From CAVRGQ01 sp963720785 (GTDB lineage Bacteria > Actinomycetota > Acidimicrobiia > IMCC26256 > DASPTH01), in the NCBI GenBank assembly GCA_963720785.1, contig CAVRGQ010000004.1, positions 868,001 to 932,000 of the forward strand: 64,000 nt of DNA. Direction: 5' to 3'. Under the pieces are notes generated by a model that was not told the origin of the DNA, did not search any database, and saw only the letters and a list, made by a program, of their open reading frames with translations. A program made the position numbers and the translations under genes. This document shows, one piece after another, positions 42,776 to 50,727 of the stretch; within the stretch, counting starts at the first letter, position 1; each line of letters begins with the position of its first letter.

Positions 42776-43975
42776 TCACTGCAACATCACTTTGCCGTCG
42801 GGGCCGCGGATGAGTCGGTGGCCGCCTTCGTGGACGGTGACGTGGTGTCGTCGGCAGAGTGCGGTGAGGTTGTCGAGGTCGGTGGGGCCGCCGTGTTCCC
42901 ACGGGTCGAGGTGGTGGAGGTCGCACCAGCTGATGGGGGCGCGGCAGCCGGGGTATTGGCAGTGCTCGTCGCGCAGCATGACGGCGCGTCGTTGCGCGGC
43001 GCTGGGTGCGCGGGTGCGGCGTCCGAGGTCGAGGACTTCGGACGCCTGGTGGGCGAGGTCGCGGGCGAAGGGCCGGCGGATGACGGCGTAGCCGGCGGCG
43101 GAGTCGCAGAGGATGCGTTCGACCGCCGCTTTCGACAGGATGGCGCCGCCGACGATGTCGCAGCGGGTGTGGAGCAGGTCGGTGGGGGCCTTCCCGGTGG
43201 CGGTGTCGGCGTCGATGACGATGTCGATGTTGCTCTTGGCCCGTGAGGTGGGTGCGTTGGTGCCGAGGGAGCGTTGGCACAGCTCGACGAACGCGTCGGC
43301 GCGTCGTTGGGAGAGGGTGCGGGGCGCTTCGGGTCCGTCGTTGGGGTCGGGTGGCATGAGGGCGTCGAGTGCGGCGGTGATGATGGCGGTGGCTTCGGGG
43401 TCGACGAAGCCGTCGATGCGTCCGCCGCCCATGACGGGGGAGACGTGGAGGTGGCGGCGTTCCCAGTTGTGCTTGCCCTTCGCCTTGGCGAGGACGTCGT
43501 CGGCGAGTTCGGCCCACCGGCGCGCGACCTTCGTGAAGTCGTCGGGGCCGACGCGTTGCGCGGCGCCGAGGAGCGCGTCTTCGTGCTTCCGAGCGAGGTC
43601 TTCGCGGCCGTGGGCGACGCGGGCGATGGTCTCGACGTGTTCGACCTTCACGTCACCGGCGGCCAACGCCTTCGCGGTGCGTTCGTTGCCGCGCAGGTGT
43701 CGTGCGGTTCGCACCAGGCGCGTGGCGGTGGGCCTGGTCATCGCGCAGTTCGCGACCAGCCAGGTCGGGGCGCTGGGCGCGGCGTCGAACGCCCAGGCCT
43801 TGTGCCCGTCCCACGCGGCGGCGCAGCCGAGCACGGCGGCGTGCATCCGCTCGAGTTGCTCGGCCATCACGCTCAGGTGATCGGACAGAGCCCCTTCGCT
43901 GTACGCGTCCCAGTCCTCGCCGAGCAGACCGGAAACACCGGCCGCGATCTGGTCGAGGAGATCGGACACGAACAC
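42776..43975 (-). CDS. DUF222/13E12-type HNH endonuclease domain protein
   Basis: The 399-aa protein has an N-terminal helical DUF222 (13E12 repeat) domain (about residues 10-300) and a C-terminal HNH motif: RDEHCQYPGCRAPISWCDLHH, HGGPTDLDNLTALCRRHH. The HNH has paired Cys and His ligands and a catalytic H. In mycobacteria, 13E12 genes are LexA-controlled; here a near-perfect SOS box and a leaderless promoter lie at the start, which supports GTG 43975. A later GTG 43969 is possible. These proteins are thought to be nucleases of mobile or repeated origin, and their biological target is unknown. Confidence 0.85.
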   Translation of the reverse strand: MFVSDLLDQIAAGVSGLLGEDWDAYSEGALSDHLSVMAEQLERMHAAVLGCAAAWDGHKAWAFDAAPSAPTWLVANCAMTRPTATRLVRTARHLRGNERTAKALAAGDVKVEHVETIARVAHGREDLARKHEDALLGAAQRVGPDDFTKVARRWAELADDVLAKAKGKHNWERRHLHVSPVMGGGRIDGFVDPEATAIITAALDALMPPDPNDGPEAPRTLSQRRADAFVELCQRSLGTNAPTSRAKSNIDIVIDADTATGKAPTDLLHTRCDIVGGAILSKAAVERILCDSAAGYAVIRRPFARDLAHQASEVLDLGRRTRAPSAAQRRAVMLRDEHCQYPGCRAPISWCDLHHLDPWEHGGPTDLDNLTALCRRHHVTVHEGGHRLIRGPDGKVMLQ

Positions 43976-44012
43976 ATGTTCGATGATAGAACAAACCGGA
44001 CATCGATTGCAA
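43968..44012 (-). promoter_or_regulatory. SOS (LexA) box with leaderless promoter of the HNH gene
   Basis: CGAACACATGTTCGA at 43969-43983 differs at one position from the 16-base actinobacterial/Bacillus-type LexA box (TCGAAC-RNRY-GTTCGA; the leading base is A). Reading toward the gene, a TTGCAA -35 (44007-44012), 18-base spacer and TATCAT -10 (43983-43988) are followed by seven bases and GTG 43975. The box covers the transcription start, so LexA would block initiation. Confidence 0.7.
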
Positions 44013-44064
44013 GAGGTTTCGCGGCAATTCGTACCGTGAACTTGGGGTGCGCGGGAGCCGTGAT

Positions 44065-44310
44065 TCAGACCTGCCGGTATCTGCTCTCGGGCCGAGCCGC
44101 AGGCCACGGTTCGATCGAGAGCCTCACCCAGGAGGTGAGGAGGAGGTCCCGGAAGATCTCCATCTGCCCTCGGTGCTGCGCCAGCTCCGAGGAGAGGTGC
44201 AGGAGCGCCCCGCCCTGGGAGGCGCCGAGCGGGATGTCGGGTCGCAGGTTGACGCGTTCGTCGCCGAGCTCCGTCACGATTCCGACCATCGCCTCGAGTG
44301 CTTCGTCCAC
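44065..44310 (-). pseudogene. DinB-like/mycothiol-transferase remnant
   Basis: The 81-codon reading frame has MDEALEAMVGIVTELGDERVNLRPDIPLGAS joined to LLHLSSELAQHRGQMEIFRDLLL. These look like the first and last parts of a DinB-family (DUF664/mycothiol-dependent) protein, with the middle missing. No RBS or promoter is evident and the join is abrupt, so a deletion remnant is likely. A short functional helical protein cannot be ruled out. Confidence 0.5.
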
Positions 44311-44392
44311 GAAGAAGATGAAAGAAGATGAAGTCGTCGACCGGAATCATCCGCAGAGGTCGACGTTCCTGCGGCGAGGCCGCAAGCGGCGA

Positions 44393-44423
44393 ATCTGACG
44401 GGTCGTCAGGTCGCAGGTAGGCT
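44393..44423 (+). promoter_or_regulatory. Operator ATCTGACG-GGT-CGTCAGGT and leaderless -10 of echA20 operon
   Basis: An inverted repeat at 44393-44411 (8-bp arms, one mismatch) overlies the -35 position, and TAGGCT at 44418-44423 lies eight bases before GTG 44432. The same palindrome occurs at 50683-50701 before another leaderless gene. The shape suits a TetR-type repressor. The protein that binds it is unknown, and the sequence is not the KstR or KstR2 consensus I know. Confidence 0.65.
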
Positions 44424-44431
44424 CCCCGCCC

Positions 44432-45193
44432 GTGACCATCACGACCGTACGCAACGACCACGGCATCGTCGAGGTGATCGTCGACGCCCCGCCCGTCAAC
44501 GCCCTCACCGTCGCCGGCTGGTTCGACCTCGCCGCCCAGGTGACCGCCGCCGGCGCCGACCCGACCACCCGCGTGGTGATCCTCCGGGCCGAGGGCCGCG
44601 GGTTCAACGCGGGCGTCGACATCAAGGAGATGCAGAACACCGAGGGCTTCGGCGCCCTCATCGGCGCCAACAAGGGCTGCTTCGCCGCGTTCGCCGCGGT
44701 GTACGACTGCCCGGTGCCCGTGATCACCGCGGTGAACGGCTTCTGCGTGGGTGGCGGCATCGGCCTCGCGGGGAACAGTGACATCGTGATCGCCAGCGAG
44801 GATGCCTTCTTCGGCCTCCCCGAGGTCGACCGTGGCGCGCTCGGCGCGGCCACGCACCTCGCGCGTCTCGTGCCGCAGCACAAGATGCGCGCCATGGTGT
44901 ACACGGGCGCCACCGCCACCGCGCAGGAGCTGCACCACTTCGGCTCCGTGCTGAAGGTCGTGCCGCGCGACGAGTTGCGCGCCGCGGCGTTCGAGATCGC
45001 GGAGAACATCGCGGAGAAGTCGCCCACCGTGATGCGCGCCGCGAAGGAGAGCCTCAACGGCATCGACCTGTGGGACGTGAAGCGCTCCTACCGCTTCGAG
45101 CAGGGCTTCACCTTCGAGCTCAACCTCTCCGGCGTCTCCGACGAGCTGCGCGACGCGTTCGTCGAGGGCCGCGACGCCGACACCTCCAAGTAA
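44432..45193 (+). CDS. echA20: EchA20-like (7-oxo-HIEC-CoA) ring hydrolase
   Basis: The 253-aa crotonase protein has PVNALTVAGWFDLAAQVTAAG, FNAGVDIKEMQNTEGF, GFCVGGGIGLAGNSDIVIASE and GLPEVDRGALGAATHLARLVPQHKMR. These agree closely with mycobacterial EchA20 as I recall it. That enzyme hydrolytically opens the last steroid (D) ring of a HIEC-CoA-type intermediate. The leaderless promoter with operator lies just upstream. It is followed by ipdA, ipdB, ipdC and a maoC gene, matching the HIP degradation order. No catalytic residues are missing by eye. Confidence 0.85.
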   Translation: MTITTVRNDHGIVEVIVDAPPVNALTVAGWFDLAAQVTAAGADPTTRVVILRAEGRGFNAGVDIKEMQNTEGFGALIGANKGCFAAFAAVYDCPVPVITAVNGFCVGGGIGLAGNSDIVIASEDAFFGLPEVDRGALGAATHLARLVPQHKMRAMVYTGATATAQELHHFGSVLKVVPRDELRAAAFEIAENIAEKSPTVMRAAKESLNGIDLWDVKRSYRFEQGFTFELNLSGVSDELRDAFVEGRDADTSK

Positions 45194-45232
45194 CGGCACC
45201 TCCAACCAGCTCGCCCGAGCAAAGGAACCACT

Positions 45233-46081
45233 GTGGCCGACAAGCGGATGACCGAGGACGACGTCGTCGCCGAACTCGAGTCCGGCATGACGATCGGGAT
45301 CGGCGGGTGGGGGTCGCGGCGCAAGCCGATGAGCCTCGTGCGCGCCATCGCCCGTTCGAACCTGCAGGACCTCACCATCGCGAGCTACGCGGGCCCCGAC
45401 CTCGGCCTGCTGTGCGCGACGGGCAAGGTGAAGAAGGCCATCTACCCGTTCTGCTCGCTCGACTCGATTCCGCTCGAGCCGCACTTCCGCAACGCGCGCC
45501 AGTCGGGCTCGGTGGAGACGCTCGAGCTCGACGAGGGCCTCTTCCTGCTCGGCCTGCAGGCGGCGGCGTGGCGGGTGCCGTTCATCCCGTCGCGCGTCGG
45601 TCTCGGCTCGTTCGTCGTCGACCGCCAGCCCGAGATCAAGACGGTCGTGTCGCCCTACGACGACGGTGAGGAGCTGGTCGCCGCACCGGCGATCGACCTC
45701 GACGCCGCGCTGATCCACATGCACCGCGGCGACGCCCGCGGCAACGGCATGTACCTCAACGTCGACCCCTACATGGACGACCTCGTCGCCATGGCCGCGC
45801 CGAAGACGTTCATGAGTGTGGAGCAGGTCGTGCCCACCGAGGAGCTCGCGAGCCTCGGGCCGGTGCAGGCGATGAAGATCAGCCGCCTCATGACGCACGG
45901 CGTGGTCGAGGCACCGAAGGGCGCGCACTTCACCGAGTGCGTCCCCGACTACGGCCGCGACGAGGCGTTCCAGAAGGAATACGCCGCGAGCGCCAAGGAC
46001 CCCGAGCTGTGGGCCGCGTGGAAGACGAAGTACCTCGACTGCGGCGGCCACGACGAGTACCGGAAGGTGGCAGGGCTGTGA
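45233..46081 (+). CDS. ipdA: IpdA, COCHEA-CoA hydrolase α-subunit
   Basis: The 282-aa CoA-transferase-fold protein starts with MTEDDVVAELESGMTIGIGGWGSRRKPMSLVRAI, the glycine loop of class I CoA-transferase α-subunits, and has DGLFLLGLQAAAWRVPF-like and PYMDDLVAMAAPKTF segments. IpdA-IpdB heterodimers hydrolyse the cyclopentene-type ring of COCHEA-CoA in the last steps of steroid ring breakdown. It starts with GTG 45233. Its stop overlaps ipdB (GTGA). The adjacent echA20 and ipdC genes support the name. Confidence 0.85.
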   Translation: MADKRMTEDDVVAELESGMTIGIGGWGSRRKPMSLVRAIARSNLQDLTIASYAGPDLGLLCATGKVKKAIYPFCSLDSIPLEPHFRNARQSGSVETLELDEGLFLLGLQAAAWRVPFIPSRVGLGSFVVDRQPEIKTVVSPYDDGEELVAAPAIDLDAALIHMHRGDARGNGMYLNVDPYMDDLVAMAAPKTFMSVEQVVPTEELASLGPVQAMKISRLMTHGVVEAPKGAHFTECVPDYGRDEAFQKEYAASAKDPELWAAWKTKYLDCGGHDEYRKVAGL

Positions 46082-46836
46082 GCACGATCAGTCGAGCCGA
46101 CTACTGCGTGATCGGTGTCGCCGAGTGCTTCCGCGGCGACGGCGAGATCATGGCGAACCCCATCGGCACCATCCCCGCGATCGGTGGGCGGGTCGCGCGC
46201 GAGAGCTTCGAGCCCGACCTGGTGATGACCGACGGGGAGGCGCTGCTGGTCGCGAACAGCGTGCCGGTCAGCGGCGCCGTGCCCGACAAGATCATCGAGG
46301 CGTGGAACCCGTACCGCTCGATGTTCGACGTCGTGTGGAGCGGGCGTCGTCACGTGATGATGGGCGCGTCGCAGATGGACCGCTTCGGCAACCAGAACTT
46401 CGCGTTCATCGGTGACCCGAAGCAGCCGAAGGTGCAGCTGCTCGGCATGCGTGGCGCGCCGGGCAACACGGTGCAGAACGTCACCAGCTACTGGATCCCC
46501 GCGCACTCGCCGAAGGTGTTCGTGGAGCAGGTGAGCGTGGTGTCGGGCATCGGTTACGACCGTGCCGCGGAGCTCGGCGACTGGGTGCGCGACCACTACG
46601 AGCTGCGCCACGTCGTCACCAACCTCGGCGTGCTGGACTTCGGCGGCCCTGACCACGCGCTGCGCGTGCGCAGCGTGCACCCGGGCGTCACCGTCGACGA
46701 CATCGTGAACGCCACCGGCTTCGAGCTCGTGGTCGACAGCGACGTGCCCGAGACCCGTGCGCCCACCGATGCGGAGATGGAGATCATCGAGCGCCTGGAC
46801 CCGAAGGGCATGCGCAAGGCGGAGGTGCCCGACTGA
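46078..46836 (+). CDS. ipdB: IpdB, COCHEA-CoA hydrolase β-subunit
   Basis: The 252-aa protein has DYCVIGVAECFRGDGEIMANPIGTIPAIGGRVA, the β-subunit pattern of IpdB. It continues with GRRHVMMGASQMDRFGNQNFA and VVTNLGVLDFG, both CoA-transferase-fold segments. It starts with GTG 46078 inside the ipdA stop and its own stop overlaps the ipdC start by one base (TGATG). Together the subunits form the active site. IpdB families lack the CoA-transferase catalytic Glu; this agrees with a hydrolase, but I could not confirm the position here. Confidence 0.85.
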   Translation: MSTISRADYCVIGVAECFRGDGEIMANPIGTIPAIGGRVARESFEPDLVMTDGEALLVANSVPVSGAVPDKIIEAWNPYRSMFDVVWSGRRHVMMGASQMDRFGNQNFAFIGDPKQPKVQLLGMRGAPGNTVQNVTSYWIPAHSPKVFVEQVSVVSGIGYDRAAELGDWVRDHYELRHVVTNLGVLDFGGPDHALRVRSVHPGVTVDDIVNATGFELVVDSDVPETRAPTDAEMEIIERLDPKGMRKAEVPD

Positions 46837-47899
46837 TGCACGCACGACTGCACACCCGTCTCTGCGACCTGCTCGGCATCGAGGTCCCGATCATCCAGAC
46901 CGGCATGGGCTGGGTGGCGGGCGCGAGCCTCACGTCGGCCACGTCGGAGGCCGGCGGCCTCGGCATCCTCGCCAGCGCCACGATGGACTTCGCGCAGCTG
47001 CGCCGCGCGGTCGCCGAAGTGAAGCGCCGCACGAGCAAGCCGTTCGGCATCAACATGCGCGCGGATGCCGCCGACATCAACGAGCGCGCGCAGCTCTGCA
47101 TCGACGAGGGCGTGAAGCTCGCATCGTTCGCGCAGGCGCCGAAGCAGGCCGTCATCCAGAAGCTCAAGGACGCCGGCGTGATCGTCATCCCGTCGATCGG
47201 CGCCAAGCGCCACGCCGAGAAGGTGCTCGACTGGGGTGTCGACGGCGTGTTGGTGCAAGGCGGTGAGGGCGGTGGCCACACCGGCTCGGTGCCCACGTCG
47301 ATCCTGCTGCCGCAGGTGGTCGACGCGGTGGCCGGCCGCGTGCCGGTGATCGCCGCGGGCGGCTTCTTCGACGGGCGGGGCCTGGTGGCTGCGCTCGCAT
47401 ACGGCGCCGACGGCATCGCGATGGGTACACGCTTCCTGCTGAGCGCCGACTCGCAGGTGCCCGAGACGGTGAAGCACTACTACCTGTCGAAGGGCGTCAC
47501 CGACACCGTCGTCACCAAGCAGGTCGACGGCGCGCCGCACCGCATGCTCGAGACCGAGCTGGTGCAGGAGGTCGAGTCGGCGCACGGGCGCGTCTGGGCG
47601 CTGCCGCGCTGGGTGCCAACGTGTGGCGCTTCCACAAGCTGTCCGGCATCTCGCTGCCCGCGATGGCCAAGGAGGGCCTCGCGATGCGCAAGCAGATGGG
47701 CCTCACCTGGACGCAGACGATGATGGCGGCCAACGCGCCGATGCTCACCAAGGCGTCGCTCGTCGACGGCAAGGTGGAGTCGGGTGTGCTGCCGAGTGGT
47801 CAGGTGGTCGGCGTGCTCGACGACCTGCCCACCTGCAAGGAGATCATCGACCGCATCGTCACCGAGGCCGACACGGTGCTCGACGACCTGGCCAAGTAG
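46836..47899 (+). CDS. ipdC: IpdC-like FMN enone reductase (frameshifted near 47605)
   Basis: The repaired protein is about 354 aa. The first frame, from ATG 46836, has the nitronate-monooxygenase-like barrel PIIQTGMGWVAGASLTSATSEAGGLGIL and QGGEGGGHTGSVPTSILLP, where flavin phosphate binds. A second frame continues with ANVWRFHKLSGISLPAMAKEGLAMRKQM to VLDDLAK. One base is missing around 47600-47615. IpdC in mycobacteria reduces a 5-OH-HIC-CoA-type intermediate with FMN and NADH. Conserved halves suggest a read error, not a lost gene. Confidence 0.8.
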
Positions 47900-47911
47900 G
47901 AGCAGGAACTG

Positions 47912-48371
47912 ATGGCGCTCAACACCTTCAACGGCATCGCCGACGTCAAAGCCGTCGAGGGCAAGCACCTCGGCTACAGCGAGTGGCTGGAGATCACGCA
48001 GGACCGCATCGACAAGTTCGCGGAGGCCACCGGCGACTACCAGTGGATCCACGTCGACGTCGAGCGCGGCGAAGGACGGCCCGTTCGGCTCCACCATCGC
48101 GCACGGTTACCTCACGCTGTCGCTCGCGAGCTTCTTCCTGCCGCAGATCGCGACCTACGAGGGCTTCGCGATGGCGATCAACTACGGCGTCGACAAGGTG
48201 CGCTTCATCAACCCGGTGAAGTGCGGCGCGCGCATCCGCGCCGGGGCGGAGATGCAGGCGGTCACCGACGTGGGCGCCGGCGTGCAGACCAAGGTGCTCA
48301 TCACGATCGAGATCGAGGGCGAGGACAAGCCCGCCTGCGTGATCGAGTCCCTCAGCCGCTGGTTCGAGTAA
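47912..48371 (+). CDS. MaoC-like enoyl-CoA hydratase (frameshifted near 48069)
   Basis: The repaired hotdog protein is about 152 aa. The first frame has GYSEWLEITQDRIDKFAEATGDYQWIHVDVER; the second resumes AKDGPFGSTIAHGYLTLSLASFFLPQ, which completes the conserved D-x(4-5)-H...GxxIAHG hydratase site. One extra G near 48069 splits them (VERAKDGPFG is restored by its removal). It is the last gene of the echA20-ipdABC operon, 12 bp after ipdC. The reaction would be hydration of an enoyl-CoA. Confidence 0.8.
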
Positions 48372-48380
48372 CGGCTCGCG

Positions 48381-48878
48381 TCAGGGTTGCCAGGACTCGC
48401 CGCGGCGGGTCCACGGGTTGTCCTGCGCGTCCACCGGCAACGCGACCTTCGCGTGCGCTTCGGTGCACACCTGCGTGCCCACGCGGATGGTGAGGTCGAG
48501 TACCGCCCAGCCGCAACCGGTGTCGTCGGTCTCGACGTCGCGCACGCTGCCGTCGATCGCCATGCGGTCGCCGGGGAACACGGGGTTGCGCATCGCGATG
48601 CCGAGACGGCCGAGGCGCGCGGTGGGGCCGGCCCAGTCGGTCACGAAGCGTTCGAGCCAGTTGCCCTGCGTCTGCGTGTCCATGAACACGTCGCGCACGC
48701 CCTGGCGGTGCACCGCGTAGTCCTTGTCGTGGTGCATGGGCCGCCACACGTGCGCGGCGGCCGCGCCCTGCACGATCGTGGTGGGCGTGACCTCGTGCAC
48801 CAGCTCGGGCAGCATCTGGCCGGCCGCGAGATCGGCGAGCGTGAGTCGCGGCTCGTTGCCGGTCGTGTGGCCGCTCAT
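48381..48878 (-). CDS. MaoC/hotdog-fold protein (C-terminal-type subunit)
   Basis: The 165-aa hotdog protein has AAAAHVWRPMHHDKDYAVHRQGVRDVFMDTQTQGNWLERFVTDW, with HVW-PMHHD in the position of a hydratase-like catalytic H/D pair, then AVLDLTIRVGTQVCTEAHAKVALP. ATG 48878 overlaps the stop of the previous gene (ATGA). Together with that gene it resembles the two-part ChsH1-ChsH2-like or FAS-type MaoC hydratases. Its reaction is likely enoyl-CoA hydration. Confidence 0.75.
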   Translation of the reverse strand: MSGHTTGNEPRLTLADLAAGQMLPELVHEVTPTTIVQGAAAAHVWRPMHHDKDYAVHRQGVRDVFMDTQTQGNWLERFVTDWAGPTARLGRLGIAMRNPVFPGDRMAIDGSVRDVETDDTGCGWAVLDLTIRVGTQVCTEAHAKVALPVDAQDNPWTRRGESWQP

Positions 48879-49387
48879 GCCGCGGCGATCTCGTAGCCGA
48901 ACGACGTCCAGCGCTCCACCGCCACGAGGTCGTCGCGCTGGTTGCGGTACTCCACGTCGATCACCCAGAAGCGACCGGTGCCGAGCCGGGTCGTCTTCTC
49001 CTCGCTCACCGACACGAGCCGTTGCTCGCTGGTGAGCACGTCGCCGGGGCGCACCGGTTCGTGGTAGGTGGCGACGTTGTCGCTCACGATCGCCTCGGGG
49101 TACCCGAAGCGCTCCTTGAGCTCGAAGTGCAGCCGCAGCGGCACGGCCTCCTCGGTGCGGCCGGGTTCCCACGGGAGCGGCTGGAACCACACCGACAGCA
49201 TCGTCGTGGGCGCGACCGCGCCGCCGGTGAGCTCGTCGGCGACGGCGTCGTCCCAGTACACCGGGTTGCCGTTGTGCGACGCGCTCACGAACGCGGTGAT
49301 CGCGCCGCGCTCGACGGGCACGACGCTCTGCTCGCGGTGACAGGGCACGCCGACGCGCTCGAGCACGTCGACGGGCACTTCCGTCAT
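48875..49387 (-). CDS. MaoC N-terminal-type hotdog protein
   Basis: The 170-aa protein has AITAFVSASHNGNPVYWDD and VAPTTMLSVWFQPLPW, then SDNVATYHEPVRPGDVLTSEQRLVSVSEEKTTRLGTGRFWVIDVEYRNQ, the MaoC_dehydrat_N pattern. It lacks the full catalytic motif, which is supplied by the partner subunit in heteromeric hydratases of steroid side-chain breakdown. It lies 2 bp after the CoA-transferase gene, so CaiB-MaoC_N-MaoC form one operon. Confidence 0.75.
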   Translation of the reverse strand: MTEVPVDVLERVGVPCHREQSVVPVERGAITAFVSASHNGNPVYWDDAVADELTGGAVAPTTMLSVWFQPLPWEPGRTEEAVPLRLHFELKERFGYPEAIVSDNVATYHEPVRPGDVLTSEQRLVSVSEEKTTRLGTGRFWVIDVEYRNQRDDLVAVERWTSFGYEIAAA

Positions 49388-49389
49388 GG

Positions 49390-50640
49390 CTACGGCGCGG
49401 TGATGACGCCGTCGGCGACGAGCGCGTCGACCTCGGCGTCGCCCAGGCCCAGCTCCTCGTGCAGCACGGAGCGGGTGTGCTCGCCGATCCACGGCATGCG
49501 CACGTCGGGACCCTCGGCGACCTTCGACATCTTGATCGGGTTGCCCGGGATGATGAGCGGCGGCTCTTCGCCGTCGGTGCGCTCCATCTCGATGAGCATG
49601 TTGCGCTGGAGCACGTGCGGGTCGCGGCGGACCTCGGGCGAGGTCTGGATCGGCGACGCGGCGATGCCCGCCGCGCTGAGCTGTTCGCACGCCTGGAGGC
49701 GAGTGAGGTCCTTCGACCACGCCTCGATGCCGGGGCGCAGGATGTCGTCGACGTGCAGGGCCCAGCCGCGGCGGGTGGCCATGCGCTCGTCGGTGAGGAA
49801 CTCGGGACGGCCGACGAGCTCCGACAGCTTCTGCATGTGCTGCTCGCGGCCGATCTGCACGACGAACCAGCCGTCGCTCGCACGGAACGGGTCGCAGACG
49901 AGGTTCTTCTGCTCACCGAGGCGGTCGATGCCGAGCGAACCCATGCTCGTGACGATGTCGGTCATCGCGATCATCGCGTCGTACATGGCGACGTCGATGT
50001 ACTGGCCCTCGCCCGTCTGGTCGCGGTGGCGCAGCGCGGTGAGGATGCCGATGGTGGCGAACAGCGCGGAGCTGATGTCGCCGAGCGCGCCGACCGGGTT
50101 GGGGCGCGGCGTCTCGTCGGGGCCCGACAGCATGTAGTCGTAGATGCCCGACATCGCCTCGGCGATGGCCGCGTACGCGGGCCAGCCGTCGTAGGGCGAG
50201 CTGCTGTTGCCGAAGCCCGACACCGACACGTAGATGAGGCGCGGGTTCACCGAGGACACGACGTCGTAGCCGAGGCCCATGCGGTTGAGCGCGCCGCCCT
50301 TGAAGTTCTCCGCGAACACGTCGAACTTCTTCGCGAGGTCGAGGATGATCTGCTTGCCCGCGTCGGACTTCAGGTTGACCGTGATCGACCGCTTGTCGAG
50401 GTTGTTGCGCAGGAACGTGGCGCCCACGAACTCGCCGTGCGGTGCGGTCATCCCGGGTTGCGCGCCGCGACCGGACTCGCCGGTGAGCGCCTCGACCTTC
50501 ACGACGTCGGCGCCGAGGCGGGCGAGGAGCTGGGTGGCGTACGGCAGGGCCTGCATCTGCTCCAGGGAGAGGATGCGCACCCCTTCGAGGGGCTTGCCGT
50601 ACTTGAGGGCATCTGCGTTGACGACATCTCCGAGTTTCAC
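49390..50640 (-). CDS. CaiB/BaiF family CoA-transferase
   Basis: The 416-aa class III CoA-transferase has LEGVRILSLEQMQALPYATQLLARLGADVVKVE, the RSITVNLKSDAGKQIILDLAKKFDVFAENFKGG region, and the aspartate-bearing NPVGALGDISSALFATIGILTAL, in which the Asp forms the acyl-CoA anhydride. GTG 50640 is preceded by a TACCCT -10 with a seven-base gap. It is divergent from the 50.7 kb operon, and one operator serves that gap. It likely activates an acid product of ring breakdown to its CoA thioester. Confidence 0.85.
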   Translation of the reverse strand: MKLGDVVNADALKYGKPLEGVRILSLEQMQALPYATQLLARLGADVVKVEALTGESGRGAQPGMTAPHGEFVGATFLRNNLDKRSITVNLKSDAGKQIILDLAKKFDVFAENFKGGALNRMGLGYDVVSSVNPRLIYVSVSGFGNSSSPYDGWPAYAAIAEAMSGIYDYMLSGPDETPRPNPVGALGDISSALFATIGILTALRHRDQTGEGQYIDVAMYDAMIAMTDIVTSMGSLGIDRLGEQKNLVCDPFRASDGWFVVQIGREQHMQKLSELVGRPEFLTDERMATRRGWALHVDDILRPGIEAWSKDLTRLQACEQLSAAGIAASPIQTSPEVRRDPHVLQRNMLIEMERTDGEEPPLIIPGNPIKMSKVAEGPDVRMPWIGEHTRSVLHEELGLGDAEVDALVADGVITAP

Positions 50641-50647
50641 GGGGTGG

Positions 50648-50653
50648 AGGGTA
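50648..50653 (-). promoter_or_regulatory. Leaderless-type -10 (TACCCT) of CoA-transferase operon
   Basis: On the minus strand TACCCT lies seven bases before GTG 50640, with no RBS between. The divergent operator palindrome is 30 bp further upstream. Confidence 0.5.
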
Positions 50654-50682
50654 TCGCCGTGGGCCGGTCGGGGACCCACCGC

Positions 50683-50720
50683 ATCTGACGGGGCGTCAGA
50701 TACCCGCGCGCCGGTAGGCT
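50683..50720 (+). promoter_or_regulatory. Operator ATCTGACG-GGG-CGTCAGAT and leaderless -10 of KAS-III-like operon
   Basis: A perfect 19-bp palindrome (8-bp arms, GGG centre) spans 50683-50701. TAGGCT at 50715-50720 lies seven bases before ATG 50728. The palindrome covers the -35 region of this gene and lies upstream of the -35 for the divergent CoA-transferase gene. It matches the site at 44393-44411, so the two operons probably share a regulator. Confidence 0.7.
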
Positions 50721-50727
50721 GCGAGGC

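Larger units (their letters stand above)
43976..44431. other. Intergenic region of 456 bp with promoters and a gene remnant
   Basis: The stretch holds the HNH promoter and SOS box (43968-44012), a DinB-like remnant (44065-44310) and the operator and promoter of echA20 (44393-44431). An AT-richer segment (about 44300-44345) with repeated GAAGAT/GAAAGAAG lies between the last two. No other feature is visible. Confidence 0.7.

Noticed and set aside
42776..43975. Insertion sequence or intein homing element
   Set aside because: No terminal inverted repeats or target duplications are evident, and the protein is a DUF222-HNH type with a chromosomal SOS promoter.
44393..44411. KstR or KstR2 binding box at the HIP genes
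   Set aside because: The palindrome CTGACG-N3-CGTCAG does not fit the KstR (AAC-N2-GTT) or KstR2 (CAAG-N2-CTTG) patterns I know; I did not find those patterns in the promoters I inspected.
42776..46051. 1091-codon reading frame on the minus strand
   Set aside because: The part above 43975 is an Ala/Arg/His-rich shadow of echA20 and ipdA on the other strand; the HNH gene starts at 43975 with its own SOS promoter.
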